41,939 nucleotides of DNA from Gammaproteobacteria bacterium (GCA_030426545.1 JAUHYL010000034.1:1-41939); one strand, 5' to 3'. Counted from the first letter of the stretch, positions 1 to 7,973 are shown. Program-made: numbers and translations. Notes: generated by a model not told the origin, from the sequence alone.

Positions 1-2
1 AG

Positions 3-854
3 GCCAAGCTGGCGCGCACACACCAGGTTAGCGCGGCGACCACCGAACGCTGGTACCAGAGCCATTGCCGGCAACGGCTGTCCGAGATGTCGAACCGGGC
101 CTGTCCGCAGGTGCTGGGGATCGACGAGCACTTCTTCACCCGTAAGCGAGGCTATGCCACCACCTTGGTCGACCTGCACCGCAACAAGGTCTTCGATGTG
201 CGCCTGGGGCGCTCTGAAGCGAGTTTACACGGCTACTTACGGCGTTTACCGGGTAAAGACAACGTCCGGCTCATCGTGATGGACCTGTCCGAGACCTACC
301 GTAACATCGCGCGGCAGTACTTCCCCAGGGCCACAATTATCGCTGATCGCTTCCACGTCATTCGCCTGGTGAACCAGCATTTCCTGAAAGCCTGGCAGGA
401 TGTCCACCCCGAGGGTCGCAGGAACCGGGGACTACTGAGTCTGATGCGTCGCCACGAATGGCGCTTGAAACCAGAGCAACGCGAGAACCTGCAGCAGTAC
501 CTGGGTGAGTACCCAGCGCTCGCTGCACTGTATGAGGCCAAGCAGCGTCTCAACCGTCTGTTGCTACTCAAAAACCTGAGACGCAAAACGGCCCAGAAAA
601 AGCTGCCCCAGCTGGTGAAACTGATCGAGCAGCTGCGCCACAGCCCGCTGAGAAGACTCGCCAAAACACTCACATCCTGGCTCGAACCGATCGTCGCCAT
701 GTGGCGCTTTGGGAAGAGCAACGGACCGACGGAGGGCTTCCATACGAAGATGGAAATGATGACCAGAAGAGCTTATGGATTTAGAAACTTTGAGAACTAC
801 CGCCTACGCGTTTTAACCCATTGCGGGTGGGACGGTATTATCAATCGGGTTTAG
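3..854 (+). CDS. ISL3-family transposase, 5' end outside window
   Basis: The reading frame is open from the left edge (frame of base 3) to a TAG at 852-854, giving about 283 visible residues. ISL3 transposases are usually 400 residues or more, so the N-terminal zinc-finger/HTH part lies outside the window. Visible DDE-type features are GIDEHFFTRK with the first Asp, VMDLSETYRNIA, the ADRFHV motif typical of the family, and NGPTEGFHTKM...RRAYGFRNF carrying the final Glu. An internal ATG at 87 exists but is not the real start, because homology continues upstream of it. The enzyme would catalyse cut-and-paste transposition of its insertion sequence. The C-terminus looks intact. Whether the gene is functional depends on the unseen 5' end. 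Confidence 0.9.
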   Translation, partial: AKLARTHQVSAATTERWYQSHCRQRLSEMSNRACPQVLGIDEHFFTRKRGYATTLVDLHRNKVFDVRLGRSEASLHGYLRRLPGKDNVRLIVMDLSETYRNIARQYFPRATIIADRFHVIRLVNQHFLKAWQDVHPEGRRNRGLLSLMRRHEWRLKPEQRENLQQYLGEYPALAALYEAKQRLNRLLLLKNLRRKTAQKKLPQLVKLIEQLRHSPLRRLAKTLTSWLEPIVAMWRFGKSNGPTEGFHTKMEMMTRRAYGFRNFENYRLRVLTHCGWDGIINRV

Positions 855-893
855 TGAATATTGGTGCATCCCCCCCTTAATGGGAGAGAGCCC
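855..893 (+). mobile_element. Probable right end of the ISL3 element
   Basis: The 39 bases after the transposase stop contain TTGGTGCATC, a C-run and TTAATGGGAGAGAGCCC. Read inward from the outside this gives GGGCTCTCTCCC. ISL3 inverted repeats commonly begin GGCTCT or similar, so the element probably ends at about 892-893. The matching left repeat and the 8-bp target duplication cannot be checked because the left end is outside the window. The exact boundary is inferred. Confidence 0.5.
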
Positions 894-908
894 AGAACCA
901 GCGGAGAT

Positions 909-985
909 TGGTCGGTGTGAGAGGATTTGAACCTCCGACCCCTTCCTCCCGAAGGAAGTGCGCTACCAGGCTGCGCTACACACCG
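909..985 (-). tRNA. proK: tRNA-Pro (anticodon CGG)
   Basis: The minus strand folds into a full cloverleaf. The acceptor stem is CGGTGTG/CACACCG. The D arm is GCGC-AGCCTGGTA-GCGC. The anticodon stem is CTTCC/GGAAG around the loop TTCGGGA (anticodon CGG, reading CCG). The variable region is GGGTC, and the T arm is GGAGG-TTCAAAT-CCTCT. It is followed by discriminator A and an encoded CCA (909-911 on the plus strand). The sequence is close to E. coli proK as I remember it. The 77-nt length includes CCA. Confidence 0.97.
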
Positions 986-1002
986 ATAATTTTGCGGCAG
1001 CT

Positions 1003-1031
1003 ACTATACCAAATGACCGCTGCCTGACCAA
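1003..1031 (-). promoter_or_regulatory. Candidate promoter of tRNA-Pro
   Basis: On the minus strand, TTGGTC (1031-1026) is followed after 17 nt by TATAGT (1008-1003, five of six consensus bases). Transcription would begin near 996, about ten bases before the mature tRNA 5' end. The region after the -10 is GC-rich (GCTGCCGC), as expected for a stringently controlled stable-RNA promoter. The -35 matches poorly. Confidence 0.55.
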
Positions 1032-1091
1032 CGTCGGCAGGTCACCCCTGGCCGTGCGAACCGATCCCGCCCCGGCCAGCCAGCTGCCCGG

Positions 1092-1307
1092 CTAGTAAAC
1101 CCCCGCCCAACGCGCCAGGAACTGGCTGAGTACGCTCAGAATAGTCACCACCGCGATGAGTAGCAGCATCATGCGCATCGGCTTGAACGGTTTGCGCTCA
1201 ACCGAGTTCACGCCGCGGCTGAGGAACTCGTCCACTTTCTGTTGATCTTCCGGACGCAGGCTGTTCTGGTAGCTGCGGTCTTTTTCGTCGGTGGAGGTGT
1301 CGCCCAT
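1092..1307 (-). CDS. Small single-pass membrane protein (DUF3094-like)
   Basis: This 71-residue protein starts at the ATG at 1307 (MGDTSTDEKD). An in-frame TTG 36 nt upstream (1343) lies inside the terminator hairpin of the preceding gene and is not a credible start. Residues 1-45 are polar and include LRPEDQQKVDEFLSRGVNSVERKPF. They are followed by a hydrophobic helix MRMMLLLIAVVTILSVLSQF (about 45-64) and a short tail. The pattern PEDQ-V-L-SVERKPF plus one transmembrane segment recalls the DUF3094 proteins of Pseudomonas relatives, recognised from memory; no function is known. Its start lies 17 nt past the T-tract of the acyl-CoA dehydrogenase terminator, so expression may depend on read-through or an unseen promoter. 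Confidence 0.8.
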   Translation of the reverse strand: MGDTSTDEKDRSYQNSLRPEDQQKVDEFLSRGVNSVERKPFKPMRMMLLLIAVVTILSVLSQFLARWAGVY

Positions 1308-1323
1308 TGCACTTTGCTTCACT

Positions 1324-1357
1324 AAAAAAAGGGGAGAATGCAAAACGCATTCTCCCC
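1324..1357 (-). terminator. Intrinsic terminator after acyl-CoA dehydrogenase gene
   Basis: On the minus strand a perfect 11-bp stem GGGGAGAATGC/GCATTCTCCCC (1331-1357) closes a 5-nt loop and is followed immediately by seven T (1330-1324). It lies about 60 nt after the stop codon at 1416. A second hairpin (1363-1396) sits just before it in the transcript. Confidence 0.92.
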
Positions 1358-1362
1358 TGTAA

Positions 1363-1396
1363 GGAGGGGATTGTCACCCGTGATGGGTGCCCCTCC
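1363..1396 (-). other. Second hairpin in the same 3' UTR
   Basis: GGAGGGG (1363-1369) pairs with CCCCTCC (1390-1396), and inside it CACCC (1375-1379) pairs with GGGTG (1385-1389) around a 5-nt loop. A 5-nt bulge interrupts one side. With the terminator hairpin it gives a tandem structured 3' UTR of about 90 nt downstream of the acyl-CoA dehydrogenase gene. Confidence 0.65.
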
Positions 1397-1415
1397 AAGC
1401 AGCAACTTTCGCAGA

Positions 1416-3209
1416 TTAAACCTGGAACAGTTCCTCTGGCATGGCCATCAAATTGTCAGAGCCGGACAAGATGGTGGCGCGCAGGCTTTCCTTGCGCGGC
1501 AACAAGCGCTGGAAGTAAAAACGGGCCGTCAGCACCTTCGATTCATAGAAGGAAGCATCTTCACCGCCATCGGCGATTTTGCGTTTCGCAACCGCCGCCA
1601 TGCGCGCCCAGAAATAGGCCAGGGTTACGTAGCCGGAATACATCAAATAGTCCACCGCTGCGGCGCCCGCCTCGTCCGGGTTGGCCATGGCAGCCTCGCC
1701 GATCTTCATGGAAAGCTCCGTCCACTCGTCCTTGGCGGCTTTCAGCGGCTCGGTAAACTCGGCCAGGTCGTCACCGGCGTTTTCCTCGCAGAAGGCCTCG
1801 ATGATGGCGGTAAATTCCAGCAGCAGCTTGCCGCCGCTGCCCAGCACCTTGCGTCCGATGAGATCCAGCGCCTGAATTCCGGTGGTGCCTTCATAGAGGG
1901 TAGAAATACGTGAGTCGCGAACAATTTGCTCCATACCCCACTCGGCAATGAAACCGTGGCCACCGTAGACCTGCACGCCGTGATTAGCGCATTCGAAACC
2001 CAGTTCCGTCACAAATGCTTTACCCACCGGCGTTAGCAGCGCCATAAGGTCATTGGCTTTGCTGGACGCTTCCTCGTCACCGCGATCGACCACATCGCCC
2101 AACTGGGCGAGGTAATACAGGAACGCGCGGGAGCCCTCCGCTATCGCTTTCTGGGTAAGCAGCATTCGCCGCACATCCGGGTGCACGATAATTGGATCGG
2201 CAGGGCCGTCCGGGTTCTTGGGGCCGGTAAGGGCGCGCATGGCGAGGCGTTCCTTGGCATACGCCAGGGCGCCCTGAAAGGAACGCTCGGTGTGGGCCAG
2301 GCCCTGGATGGCAGTACCGATACGCGCAACGTTCATAAAGGTGAACATGCAGTTTAGACCGCGGTTCGGCGGGCCGATGAGGAACCCTTTAGCGCCGTCG
2401 AAGTTGAGTACGGCCGTCGCGTTGCCGTGGATGCCCATCTTCTCTTCAATCGAGGCGCAATGCACCGCGTTGCGCTCGCCGACACTGCCGTCTTCATTCA
2501 CGTTGAACTTGGGCACGATGAACAGGGAGATACCCTTGGTGCCTTCCGGCGCGTCTGGAAGACGAGCCAACACAATGTGCACGATGTTCTCGGCCATGTC
2601 GTGCTCGCCCGCACTGATGAAAATCTTGGTGCCCGTGATGGCGTAGCTGCCATCGGCCTGCGGTTCGGCCTTGCTGCGCAGCAGCCCCAGGTCGGAGCCG
2701 CAGTGGGATTCGGTGAGGCACATGGTGCCGGTCCACTCCCCGGAGATCAGTTTGGTGAGGTAGAGCTGCTTTTGGTGCTCGTCGCCGTGCTCTTCCAGCG
2801 TGTTAATCGCGCCGTGGCTGAGGCCGGGGTACATCAACCACGACCAGTTGGCAGTGCCTGCGAGTTCATTCATAACGATGCCCAGCAGGTTGGGCAGGCC
2901 CTGGCCGCCGTACTCGGCATCCGCGCTTAGCGCAGGCCAACCGTTGTCGACGTACTGGCGATAGGCGTCGGCAAAGCCAGTGGGCGTTTTTACGCCGTCC
3001 TCGCTCCAGGTGCAGCCTTCCTCGTCACCACTCTGGTACAGCGGAGCGAGCACCTCTTCGGCGAACTTGCCGCCCTCTTCCACAATGGCATTGATGATGT
3101 CTTCGGAGGCATCTTCGCATCCGGGCAGGGTCTGGTAGAGCTTCTCCGATTCCAGCACTTCATTGATCACGAAACGGATGTCGCGCGTGGGGGCTCTGAA
3201 CTCAGGCAT
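1416..3209 (-). CDS. Acyl-CoA dehydrogenase, long (~600 aa) class with C-terminal extension
   Basis: This 597-residue FAD-dependent acyl-CoA dehydrogenase introduces the alpha-beta double bond into an acyl-CoA and passes electrons to ETF. Family signatures are MCLTESHCGSD (163-173, FAD/substrate loop), the beta domain around GTKIFISAGEHDM (193-205), and LYEGTTGIQALD, where E440 is the expected catalytic base. Residues from about 465 form the extra C-terminal domain of the long DmdC/FadE-like class. Such enzymes handle fatty acyl-CoAs or, for DmdC, methylmercaptopropionyl-CoA from DMSP; the substrate cannot be told from sequence alone. The ATG at 3209 has GAGGAT a few bases upstream. The gene has its own candidate promoter and a strong terminator, so it is probably monocistronic. 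Confidence 0.93.
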   Translation of the reverse strand: MPEFRAPTRDIRFVINEVLESEKLYQTLPGCEDASEDIINAIVEEGGKFAEEVLAPLYQSGDEEGCTWSEDGVKTPTGFADAYRQYVDNGWPALSADAEYGGQGLPNLLGIVMNELAGTANWSWLMYPGLSHGAINTLEEHGDEHQKQLYLTKLISGEWTGTMCLTESHCGSDLGLLRSKAEPQADGSYAITGTKIFISAGEHDMAENIVHIVLARLPDAPEGTKGISLFIVPKFNVNEDGSVGERNAVHCASIEEKMGIHGNATAVLNFDGAKGFLIGPPNRGLNCMFTFMNVARIGTAIQGLAHTERSFQGALAYAKERLAMRALTGPKNPDGPADPIIVHPDVRRMLLTQKAIAEGSRAFLYYLAQLGDVVDRGDEEASSKANDLMALLTPVGKAFVTELGFECANHGVQVYGGHGFIAEWGMEQIVRDSRISTLYEGTTGIQALDLIGRKVLGSGGKLLLEFTAIIEAFCEENAGDDLAEFTEPLKAAKDEWTELSMKIGEAAMANPDEAGAAAVDYLMYSGYVTLAYFWARMAAVAKRKIADGGEDASFYESKVLTARFYFQRLLPRKESLRATILSGSDNLMAMPEELFQV

Positions 3210-3280
3210 GTTGGTATCCTCAAGCTGGGTTTCGTCTGCGCATACCGAAGTGACGCACAGGCTATGTTTTCACCGCACAC

Positions 3281-3308
3281 ATTCTGCTCAATTTGACCGT
3301 GAAGTCAA
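3281..3308 (-). promoter_or_regulatory. Candidate promoter of acyl-CoA dehydrogenase gene with overlapping palindrome
   Basis: On the minus strand TTGACT (3308-3303) is followed after 16 nt by CAGAAT (3286-3281), about 70 nt before the ATG. The -35 is one half of a perfect inverted repeat TTGAC-N6-GTCAA (3293-3308), which could be an operator for a local regulator. No regulator gene is adjacent. Confidence 0.4.
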
Positions 3309-3407
3309 TTAGGTTTTGTGAGAATTGCGGGGTTTGCCATGAGCAGGTCAACGCCGTGCCGATCCCGTGGCGCAGGCTCAAAATATCCAAATGTTAGTGT
3401 GCGCTTA

Positions 3408-4082
3408 CTACGGAATCAGCCTATGAATATCAATGTATTGCGATGCCTGCTGCGCAGACCAGGGGGCCAGGTGCGGGATCTCGCCGAGCAGGGGCGCGGG
3501 CAGCAGGCGCTGTAATGTGTCCAGGTTTTCCGCGTGGCAGGCCATTGCCTCACCGGGTTGATTGGCAACCCAGCCCGCCAATTCGAGCCCATCGCGCAGC
3601 ACTGCCTCGGCGGTCAGCAGTGCGTGGTTGATACAACCCAGGCGCATACCGACCACCAATACCACAGGTGCCTGCAGTTCACGGGCAAGGTCCGCCAGGG
3701 TGTCGCGCGGGCCTATGGGCACGCGCCAGCCACCGGCGCCTTCTATCAGCACGAAGTCGGCGCCACTGGCCATAACGCCCCGACAGAGTCCTGCCAACTG
3801 TCCCGTCCGGAGACGCCTGCCGGCATGCTCCGCGGCAAGATGCGGCGCGATTGCCTCCGGCAGGGCAACCGGGTTTACCTGCTCATAGCCGAGGTCGGCG
3901 GTCATGCATTCCATCAGGGCCAGGGCGTCTTCGTTGTGACCATCGTCGTCGCATCCCGCGGCGACCGGTTTGATCGCCGCCGTGCTCAGGCCGGCCTCCC
4001 GGGCCGCAATCAACAGCGCGCAGCTCGCGGCGGTTTTACCCACTTCGGTATCGGTACCCGTTACGAAACACACCTTTTTCAT
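3408..4082 (-). CDS. bioD: ATP-dependent dethiobiotin synthetase BioD
   Basis: This 224-residue enzyme closes the ureido ring: 7,8-diaminopelargonate + CO2 + ATP gives dethiobiotin. The P-loop GTDTEVGKT is at 9-17. IKPVAAG carries K38, and IEGAGGW (113-119) carries the conserved acidic residue E114. Length is normal for the family. It is the last gene of the biotin operon; its ATG overlaps the bioHC stop in an ATGA (4079-4082), indicating translational coupling. No intrinsic terminator is visible in the ~100 nt after its TAG, so some transcript could run on towards the acyl-CoA dehydrogenase gene. Confidence 0.97.
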   Translation of the reverse strand: MKKVCFVTGTDTEVGKTAASCALLIAAREAGLSTAAIKPVAAGCDDDGHNEDALALMECMTADLGYEQVNPVALPEAIAPHLAAEHAGRRLRTGQLAGLCRGVMASGADFVLIEGAGGWRVPIGPRDTLADLARELQAPVVLVVGMRLGCINHALLTAEAVLRDGLELAGWVANQPGEAMACHAENLDTLQRLLPAPLLGEIPHLAPWSAQQASQYIDIHRLIP

Positions 4083-5653
4083 GCCTTCTCCATCACGCCA
4101 AAAATCACTTCATAGGTGGCCGGCAGCACGCCGTTGCGCCGGTGAGACTCGTAGGCAGCCAGCATGCCCTGCAGGGCCCGGCGGCTGGTCAATCCGGCCT
4201 GACGGTGCCGGTTCATGTTGTGAGCGCCTATTCCCTTCAGCTCGGCCAGCAACTCTGCAACCCTGTCGTACTCCATCACGATAAGCTGGGTTTCCAGCGC
4301 CAGAGAAAGGCCGGGCACCTCATCTGCGGCCGCCTGCAGCGACCCGCCGGGCAGGAAGGTATTCACATGTGTGTGAGCGTCCACTGCGCTCCAGGCCGCG
4401 CGCAGCTCCTTCAGTGTCCCAGGTCCAAGGGTAGTGAATACACACTTACCTCCGGGTGTAAGTACCCGCGCCAGCTCGGTGAACAGCCGCCGGGGGCGAT
4501 AACACCACTGCAACGCGAGGCTGCTGAAGACCAGGTCTACCGAGCTGCTGGCCAACGGCAAGTCCTCGGCATCACCCACCAGCCAGTGCGTCTGCGCGCT
4601 GTTTTGCCGGCACGCAAAGCCCACCATGCCCTCCGCGAGATCTATGCCCAGATGGCCAGCATCGGGAAAGCGACCCTGCAGATCCGCCGAGAAATACCCC
4701 GTACCACAACCCAGGTCGAGCACCCTTTGCGGCGCATTCTGCTCCCGGTCCAGCCGCATCAAGAGCCGCCGTCCCACATCCTGCTGGAGCACCGCGAGTG
4801 AGTCATAACCGGGGGCGGCTCGGCTGAACGAGTGGGCCACTACCGACTTGTCCAGCTCCGGTTGCGGCTCGACAGCGCGCGCCAGCAGATCGGTATTGTG
4901 TAAAAACGTCTTGAGGGCCGAAGCCACCGCGGCGGGTTGTTCCACCTGCGGTACATGGCCGCATCCCGGCAGCAAGTGCACGGCGAGGTTGCTCTGCTCA
5001 AGCGACCGGGCAAGCTGGCTGGGTACCAGGGCATCTCGATCCGCGAGGACAAAGAGCAGGGGTTGCTCCAGCTGTTCAAGCACTGCGCGCTGGTCCTGGT
5101 GCTGTAACCAGTTCAGCCCATTCGCCAACGTCGGCGCAACGGTGGTCGCAGCCATTGTGCGCAGTTCGCGCTGCAGTGCCCGGGGATTGCGCGCTCCGCT
5201 AGCCTGCAGACCGTGAAAGCGCTGCAGCGCCCGAGCAGGAGCAAGCCGGGCCAGGCGCTGAAACGCCTCAAACTCGCGCGCCTCCATGCCCGGCCAGTCT
5301 TCGGTTGCCAGAAATTTCGGATTGGTCGCCAGCGCAACCACGCCCACAATCTGCTGCGGTGCGCGACGCGCCAGCGCCAGGGCGAGTTGGCCACCCAGAG
5401 AGTGGCCGACCACAACCGCCCGCGCGGGACACTGCGCCAGTATCAGCGGCAGCAGATCGTCGAATTCCTGCGGCGCGCCGCAGGAGAGCCCGGGCGCACA
5501 GCCGGGAATATCGAGCAGCGTAACGTTCGCCCAGCGGCGCACGTGTGCCAGCAGCGGGCGCCAAATGTCGCGATTACAGCCCCATCCGTGCAACAACACC
5601 AGATTCTGGCGCGCCTCCCCACTGGCGGGCAATTGCTCCGCTGGCAACGTCAT
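4079..5653 (-). CDS. bioHC: Bifunctional biotin protein: BioH esterase fused to BioC methyltransferase
   Basis: This single 524-residue ORF joins two enzymes of pimelate synthesis. Residues 1-250 are an alpha/beta hydrolase: LLHGWGCNRDIW near the N-terminus, GHSLGG with nucleophile S85, D207 in ADRDALVP and H233 in GCGHVPQ. This matches BioH, the pimeloyl-ACP methyl ester esterase. Residues from about 270 are BioC, the malonyl-ACP O-methyltransferase, with SAM motif VLDLGCGTGYF (311-321). No frameshift or stop interrupts the join. The start is the ATG at 5653, one base after the bioF stop; a longer in-frame reading upstream overlaps bioF and lacks homology. The same H-C fusion is known from Saccharophagus and Teredinibacter (from memory). 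BioC makes the methyl ester that starts pimelate synthesis and BioH removes it. Confidence 0.95.
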   Translation of the reverse strand: MTLPAEQLPASGEARQNLVLLHGWGCNRDIWRPLLAHVRRWANVTLLDIPGCAPGLSCGAPQEFDDLLPLILAQCPARAVVVGHSLGGQLALALARRAPQQIVGVVALATNPKFLATEDWPGMEAREFEAFQRLARLAPARALQRFHGLQASGARNPRALQRELRTMAATTVAPTLANGLNWLQHQDQRAVLEQLEQPLLFVLADRDALVPSQLARSLEQSNLAVHLLPGCGHVPQVEQPAAVASALKTFLHNTDLLARAVEPQPELDKSVVAHSFSRAAPGYDSLAVLQQDVGRRLLMRLDREQNAPQRVLDLGCGTGYFSADLQGRFPDAGHLGIDLAEGMVGFACRQNSAQTHWLVGDAEDLPLASSSVDLVFSSLALQWCYRPRRLFTELARVLTPGGKCVFTTLGPGTLKELRAAWSAVDAHTHVNTFLPGGSLQAAADEVPGLSLALETQLIVMEYDRVAELLAELKGIGAHNMNRHRQAGLTSRRALQGMLAAYESHRRNGVLPATYEVIFGVMEKA

Positions 5654-5654
5654 G

Positions 5655-6815
5655 TCAGCCCTGCCCGCAATCCGCGAGGCAGTCCAGCAGCGTGTCCACC
5701 TGCGCCGCGCTGTGCGCCGCACTCAGCGTAATGCGCAAGCGAGCGGTGCCGGCAGGTACGGTAGGCGGTCGAATGGCCCCCACCAGCACACCGCGCGCGC
5801 GCAATTTCTCACTGAGTGCCAGCGCAGCGCCGGGTTCACCCACCAACAGGGGCTGAATGGGGCTGATCGAATCCATCAGAGGCAGCTGCAATTGCTGCGC
5901 GCCCTGCCGAAAACGCTCTATCAGGGCATGCAGGTGGGCCCGCCGCCCGGGTTCTTCGCGCAGAATTGCCAGCGCTTCCAGCGTCGCGGCCGCCACGGCC
6001 GGCGGCGATGCGGTGGTATAGATATAGTTGCGCGCCGACTGGATCAGCGCGTCAACCAACAGCGCAGGGCCCGCCACGAAGGCGCCTGCGGTACCCAGCG
6101 CCTTGCCCAGTGTGGCCATCAGTACGGGCACGTCAGTTTCACCCAGGCCCGCCTGTTCCAGCGTGCCCGCGCCGTGTTCTCCAAACACGCCAAAACCGTG
6201 GGCGTCATCCACCATCAGCCAGGCATTCTGCGCCGCACATACCTGTGCCAGCTCGACAACGGGTGCCTGGTCGCCATCCATGCTGAACACGCCATCTACC
6301 ACCACCACGCTTGGCGCCGCCGCGCGTTCGAGTTTGTTTTGCAGATCGCTGACGTCGTTGTGCGCAAAGCGTTTAAATCGTGCACCGCTGAATAAACCGC
6401 CATCGAGCAACGAGGCATGGTTGAGTCTGTCCTCGAATACGCAGTCGCCGCGTTGCAGCAAGGTGGTGAGAACGCCAATGTTGGCCATGTACCCGCTGGA
6501 AAAAAGCACGGCGCGCTCACGCCCGGTGAAAGCCGCCAACGCCGCTTCCAGTTCCTCGTGCAGTGCGCTGTGCCCACACACCAGGTGTGAGGCGCCACTG
6601 CCCACACCGTGACGCCTGGCCGCCGCGCTGAAGCGCTCTATCAAGCGCGGGTGCGCGGCAAGACCCAGGTAGTCATTGCTGCAAAAGTTGAGGTACTCCC
6701 GCCCGGCCAGTCGCACGACCGGACCCTGGGCAGACTCAAGACTAGCTCGTGTGCGGTACAGGTCGTCGCGCTGCTTCCGCGACAGGCTGTCCTGCAACCG
6801 CTGGGAGAACACCAC
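5655..6815 (-). CDS. bioF: 8-amino-7-oxononanoate synthase BioF
   Basis: This 386-residue PLP enzyme condenses pimeloyl-ACP with L-alanine to form 8-amino-7-oxononanoate. The alpha-oxoamine synthase signature is clear: [12 protein letters not shown] near residue 50, [11 protein letters not shown] (202-212) with the PLP-contacting Asp, and [13 protein letters not shown] with the PLP lysine K238. Length matches the family. The start is a GTG at 6815 (a second GTG follows immediately), 18 nt after the bioB stop. The gene ends one base before the bioHC ATG. No bioA is present here, so the next pathway enzyme must be encoded elsewhere. Confidence 0.97.
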   Translation of the reverse strand: MVFSQRLQDSLSRKQRDDLYRTRASLESAQGPVVRLAGREYLNFCSNDYLGLAAHPRLIERFSAAARRHGVGSGASHLVCGHSALHEELEAALAAFTGRERAVLFSSGYMANIGVLTTLLQRGDCVFEDRLNHASLLDGGLFSGARFKRFAHNDVSDLQNKLERAAAPSVVVVDGVFSMDGDQAPVVELAQVCAAQNAWLMVDDAHGFGVFGEHGAGTLEQAGLGETDVPVLMATLGKALGTAGAFVAGPALLVDALIQSARNYIYTTASPPAVAAATLEALAILREEPGRRAHLHALIERFRQGAQQLQLPLMDSISPIQPLLVGEPGAALALSEKLRARGVLVGAIRPPTVPAGTARLRITLSAAHSAAQVDTLLDCLADCGQG

Positions 6816-6833
6816 CGCGCTGTCCGAAGTGGC

Positions 6834-7883
6834 TTAGCTGGCGGCGTTGTAAAACTGCGGGTTGGGCGCCTCCGGCTCATGGCAAACCTGACGCTTTTCC
6901 GGCTGGATGCCGAGGCGGGCGAACAGCGCGAGATCGTCGTTGCCCTCGGGGTTTGGCGTGGTGAGCAGTTTCTCGCCGTAGAAAATGGAATTCGCGCCGG
7001 CGAAATACGCCAGCGCATGCATCTGCTCGTTCATTTCCTCACGTCCGGCGGAAAGACGCACGTGCGAGGCGGGCATCAGTATGCGCGCCACGGCGATGGC
7101 GCGGATAAACTCGAAAGGATCGAGATCGGCCTCGTCTTCCAGCGGGGTACCGGGCACCCGCACGAGCATATTGATAGGCACGCTTTCGGGGTGCTCGGGC
7201 AGGTTCGCCAGCTGCTGCAACAGGCCCGCGCGGTCCGCCTGCTCCTCGCCCATACCCACAATGCCGCCACTGCAGATTTTCATGCCCGCATCGCGCACGT
7301 GGCCCAGGGTGTCGAGGCGATCTTTATAGGTGCGCGTGGTGATGATGTCGCCGTAATACTCCGGCGATGTATCGAGATTGTGGTTGTAGTAATCCAGGCC
7401 GGCCTGCGCCAGCTGGTCTGCCTGCTTCTCCGTCAGCATGCCCAGCGTCATGCAGGTTTCAAGCCCCAGTTCCTTCACACCCTTGACCATGGCCAGCACC
7501 TGCGGCATGTCGCGGTCTTTTGGCGAGCGCCACGCCGCGCCCATGCAAAAACGGGTGGCGCCTGAATCAGCAGCCGCGCGGGCCTGCTCGAGCACGGCTT
7601 CGATCGCCATCAGCTGCTCGGGCTCAAGGCCTGTGTCGTAACGCGTGCTCTGGGGGCAATAGGCGCAATCTTCCGGGCAGGCGCCGGTTTTGATGGAAAG
7701 CAATGTGCTTACCTGCACCTGATTCGGGTCAAAATAGGCCCGGTGCAGGGAATGGGCGCGAAACAGCAAATCGTTGAAGGTCAGCGCGAACAGGGCTTCC
7801 ACCTCGCCGCGGGTCCAGTCGTGACGAATATCTGAGGGTGCCTGGGCGGAGCCTGGCTCGCGCCGGGATTCTATGGCTGACAT
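6834..7883 (-). CDS. bioB: Biotin synthase BioB (radical SAM)
   Basis: This enzyme inserts sulfur into dethiobiotin to form biotin, using radical SAM chemistry. The cluster motif CPEDCAYC (C69, C73, C76 counting from the chosen start) sits within the family-typical [16 protein letters not shown] context, and later radical-SAM motifs such as [10 protein letters not shown] are present. I chose ATG 7883 (349 residues). A TTG at 7892 is also in frame, three codons earlier; the repeated LSA/MSA codons make the choice uncertain. First gene of the bioB-F-HC-D operon, transcribed from the promoter at 7920-7947, which a BirA operator overlaps. Confidence 0.96.
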   Translation of the reverse strand: MSAIESRREPGSAQAPSDIRHDWTRGEVEALFALTFNDLLFRAHSLHRAYFDPNQVQVSTLLSIKTGACPEDCAYCPQSTRYDTGLEPEQLMAIEAVLEQARAAADSGATRFCMGAAWRSPKDRDMPQVLAMVKGVKELGLETCMTLGMLTEKQADQLAQAGLDYYNHNLDTSPEYYGDIITTRTYKDRLDTLGHVRDAGMKICSGGIVGMGEEQADRAGLLQQLANLPEHPESVPINMLVRVPGTPLEDEADLDPFEFIRAIAVARILMPASHVRLSAGREEMNEQMHALAYFAGANSIFYGEKLLTTPNPEGNDDLALFARLGIQPEKRQVCHEPEAPNPQFYNAAS

Positions 7884-7919
7884 GGCTGACAACTACCTGA
7901 GAAAAAGGGGAATGACGGT

Positions 7920-7947
7920 ATGATAAGCGCGACACTCACGCTGTCAA
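7920..7947 (-). promoter_or_regulatory. bioB operon promoter
   Basis: On the minus strand a perfect -35 TTGACA (7947-7942) is followed after 16 nt by TATCAT (7925-7920, five of six consensus bases). Transcription would start near 7913, about 30 nt before the bioB ATG. The -35 lies entirely inside the left half of the BirA box, which explains how bound BirA would repress it. Confidence 0.75.
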
Positions 7948-7973
7948 CCTGAGATGGCATCACTGGTTAACAA
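7941..7973. promoter_or_regulatory. BirA (biotin repressor) operator
   Basis: The left half CTGTCAACC (7941-7949) and right half GGTTAACAA (7965-7973) form an inverted repeat with a 15-nt spacer. The BirA consensus in gammaproteobacteria is TTGTAAACC-N15-GGTTTACAA (E. coli bio operator, from memory). Here 7 of 9 and 8 of 9 bases match, with the same 15-nt spacing. The site overlaps the bioB -35 and also contains the comF start codon (7954), so biotinyl-AMP-loaded BirA could affect both divergent units. Confidence 0.85.

Noticed and set aside
1341-1343. TTG start for the small membrane protein inside the terminator hairpin
   Set aside because: The 12 extra codons are the terminator stem and T-tract, and would be buried in structure; the ATG at 1307 fits the family start.
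5286-6395. 369-codon plus-strand frame opposite bioHC and bioF
   Set aside because: It spans the junction of two well-recognised genes on the other strand and has low-complexity Arg/Ala/Pro-rich composition typical of shadow frames.
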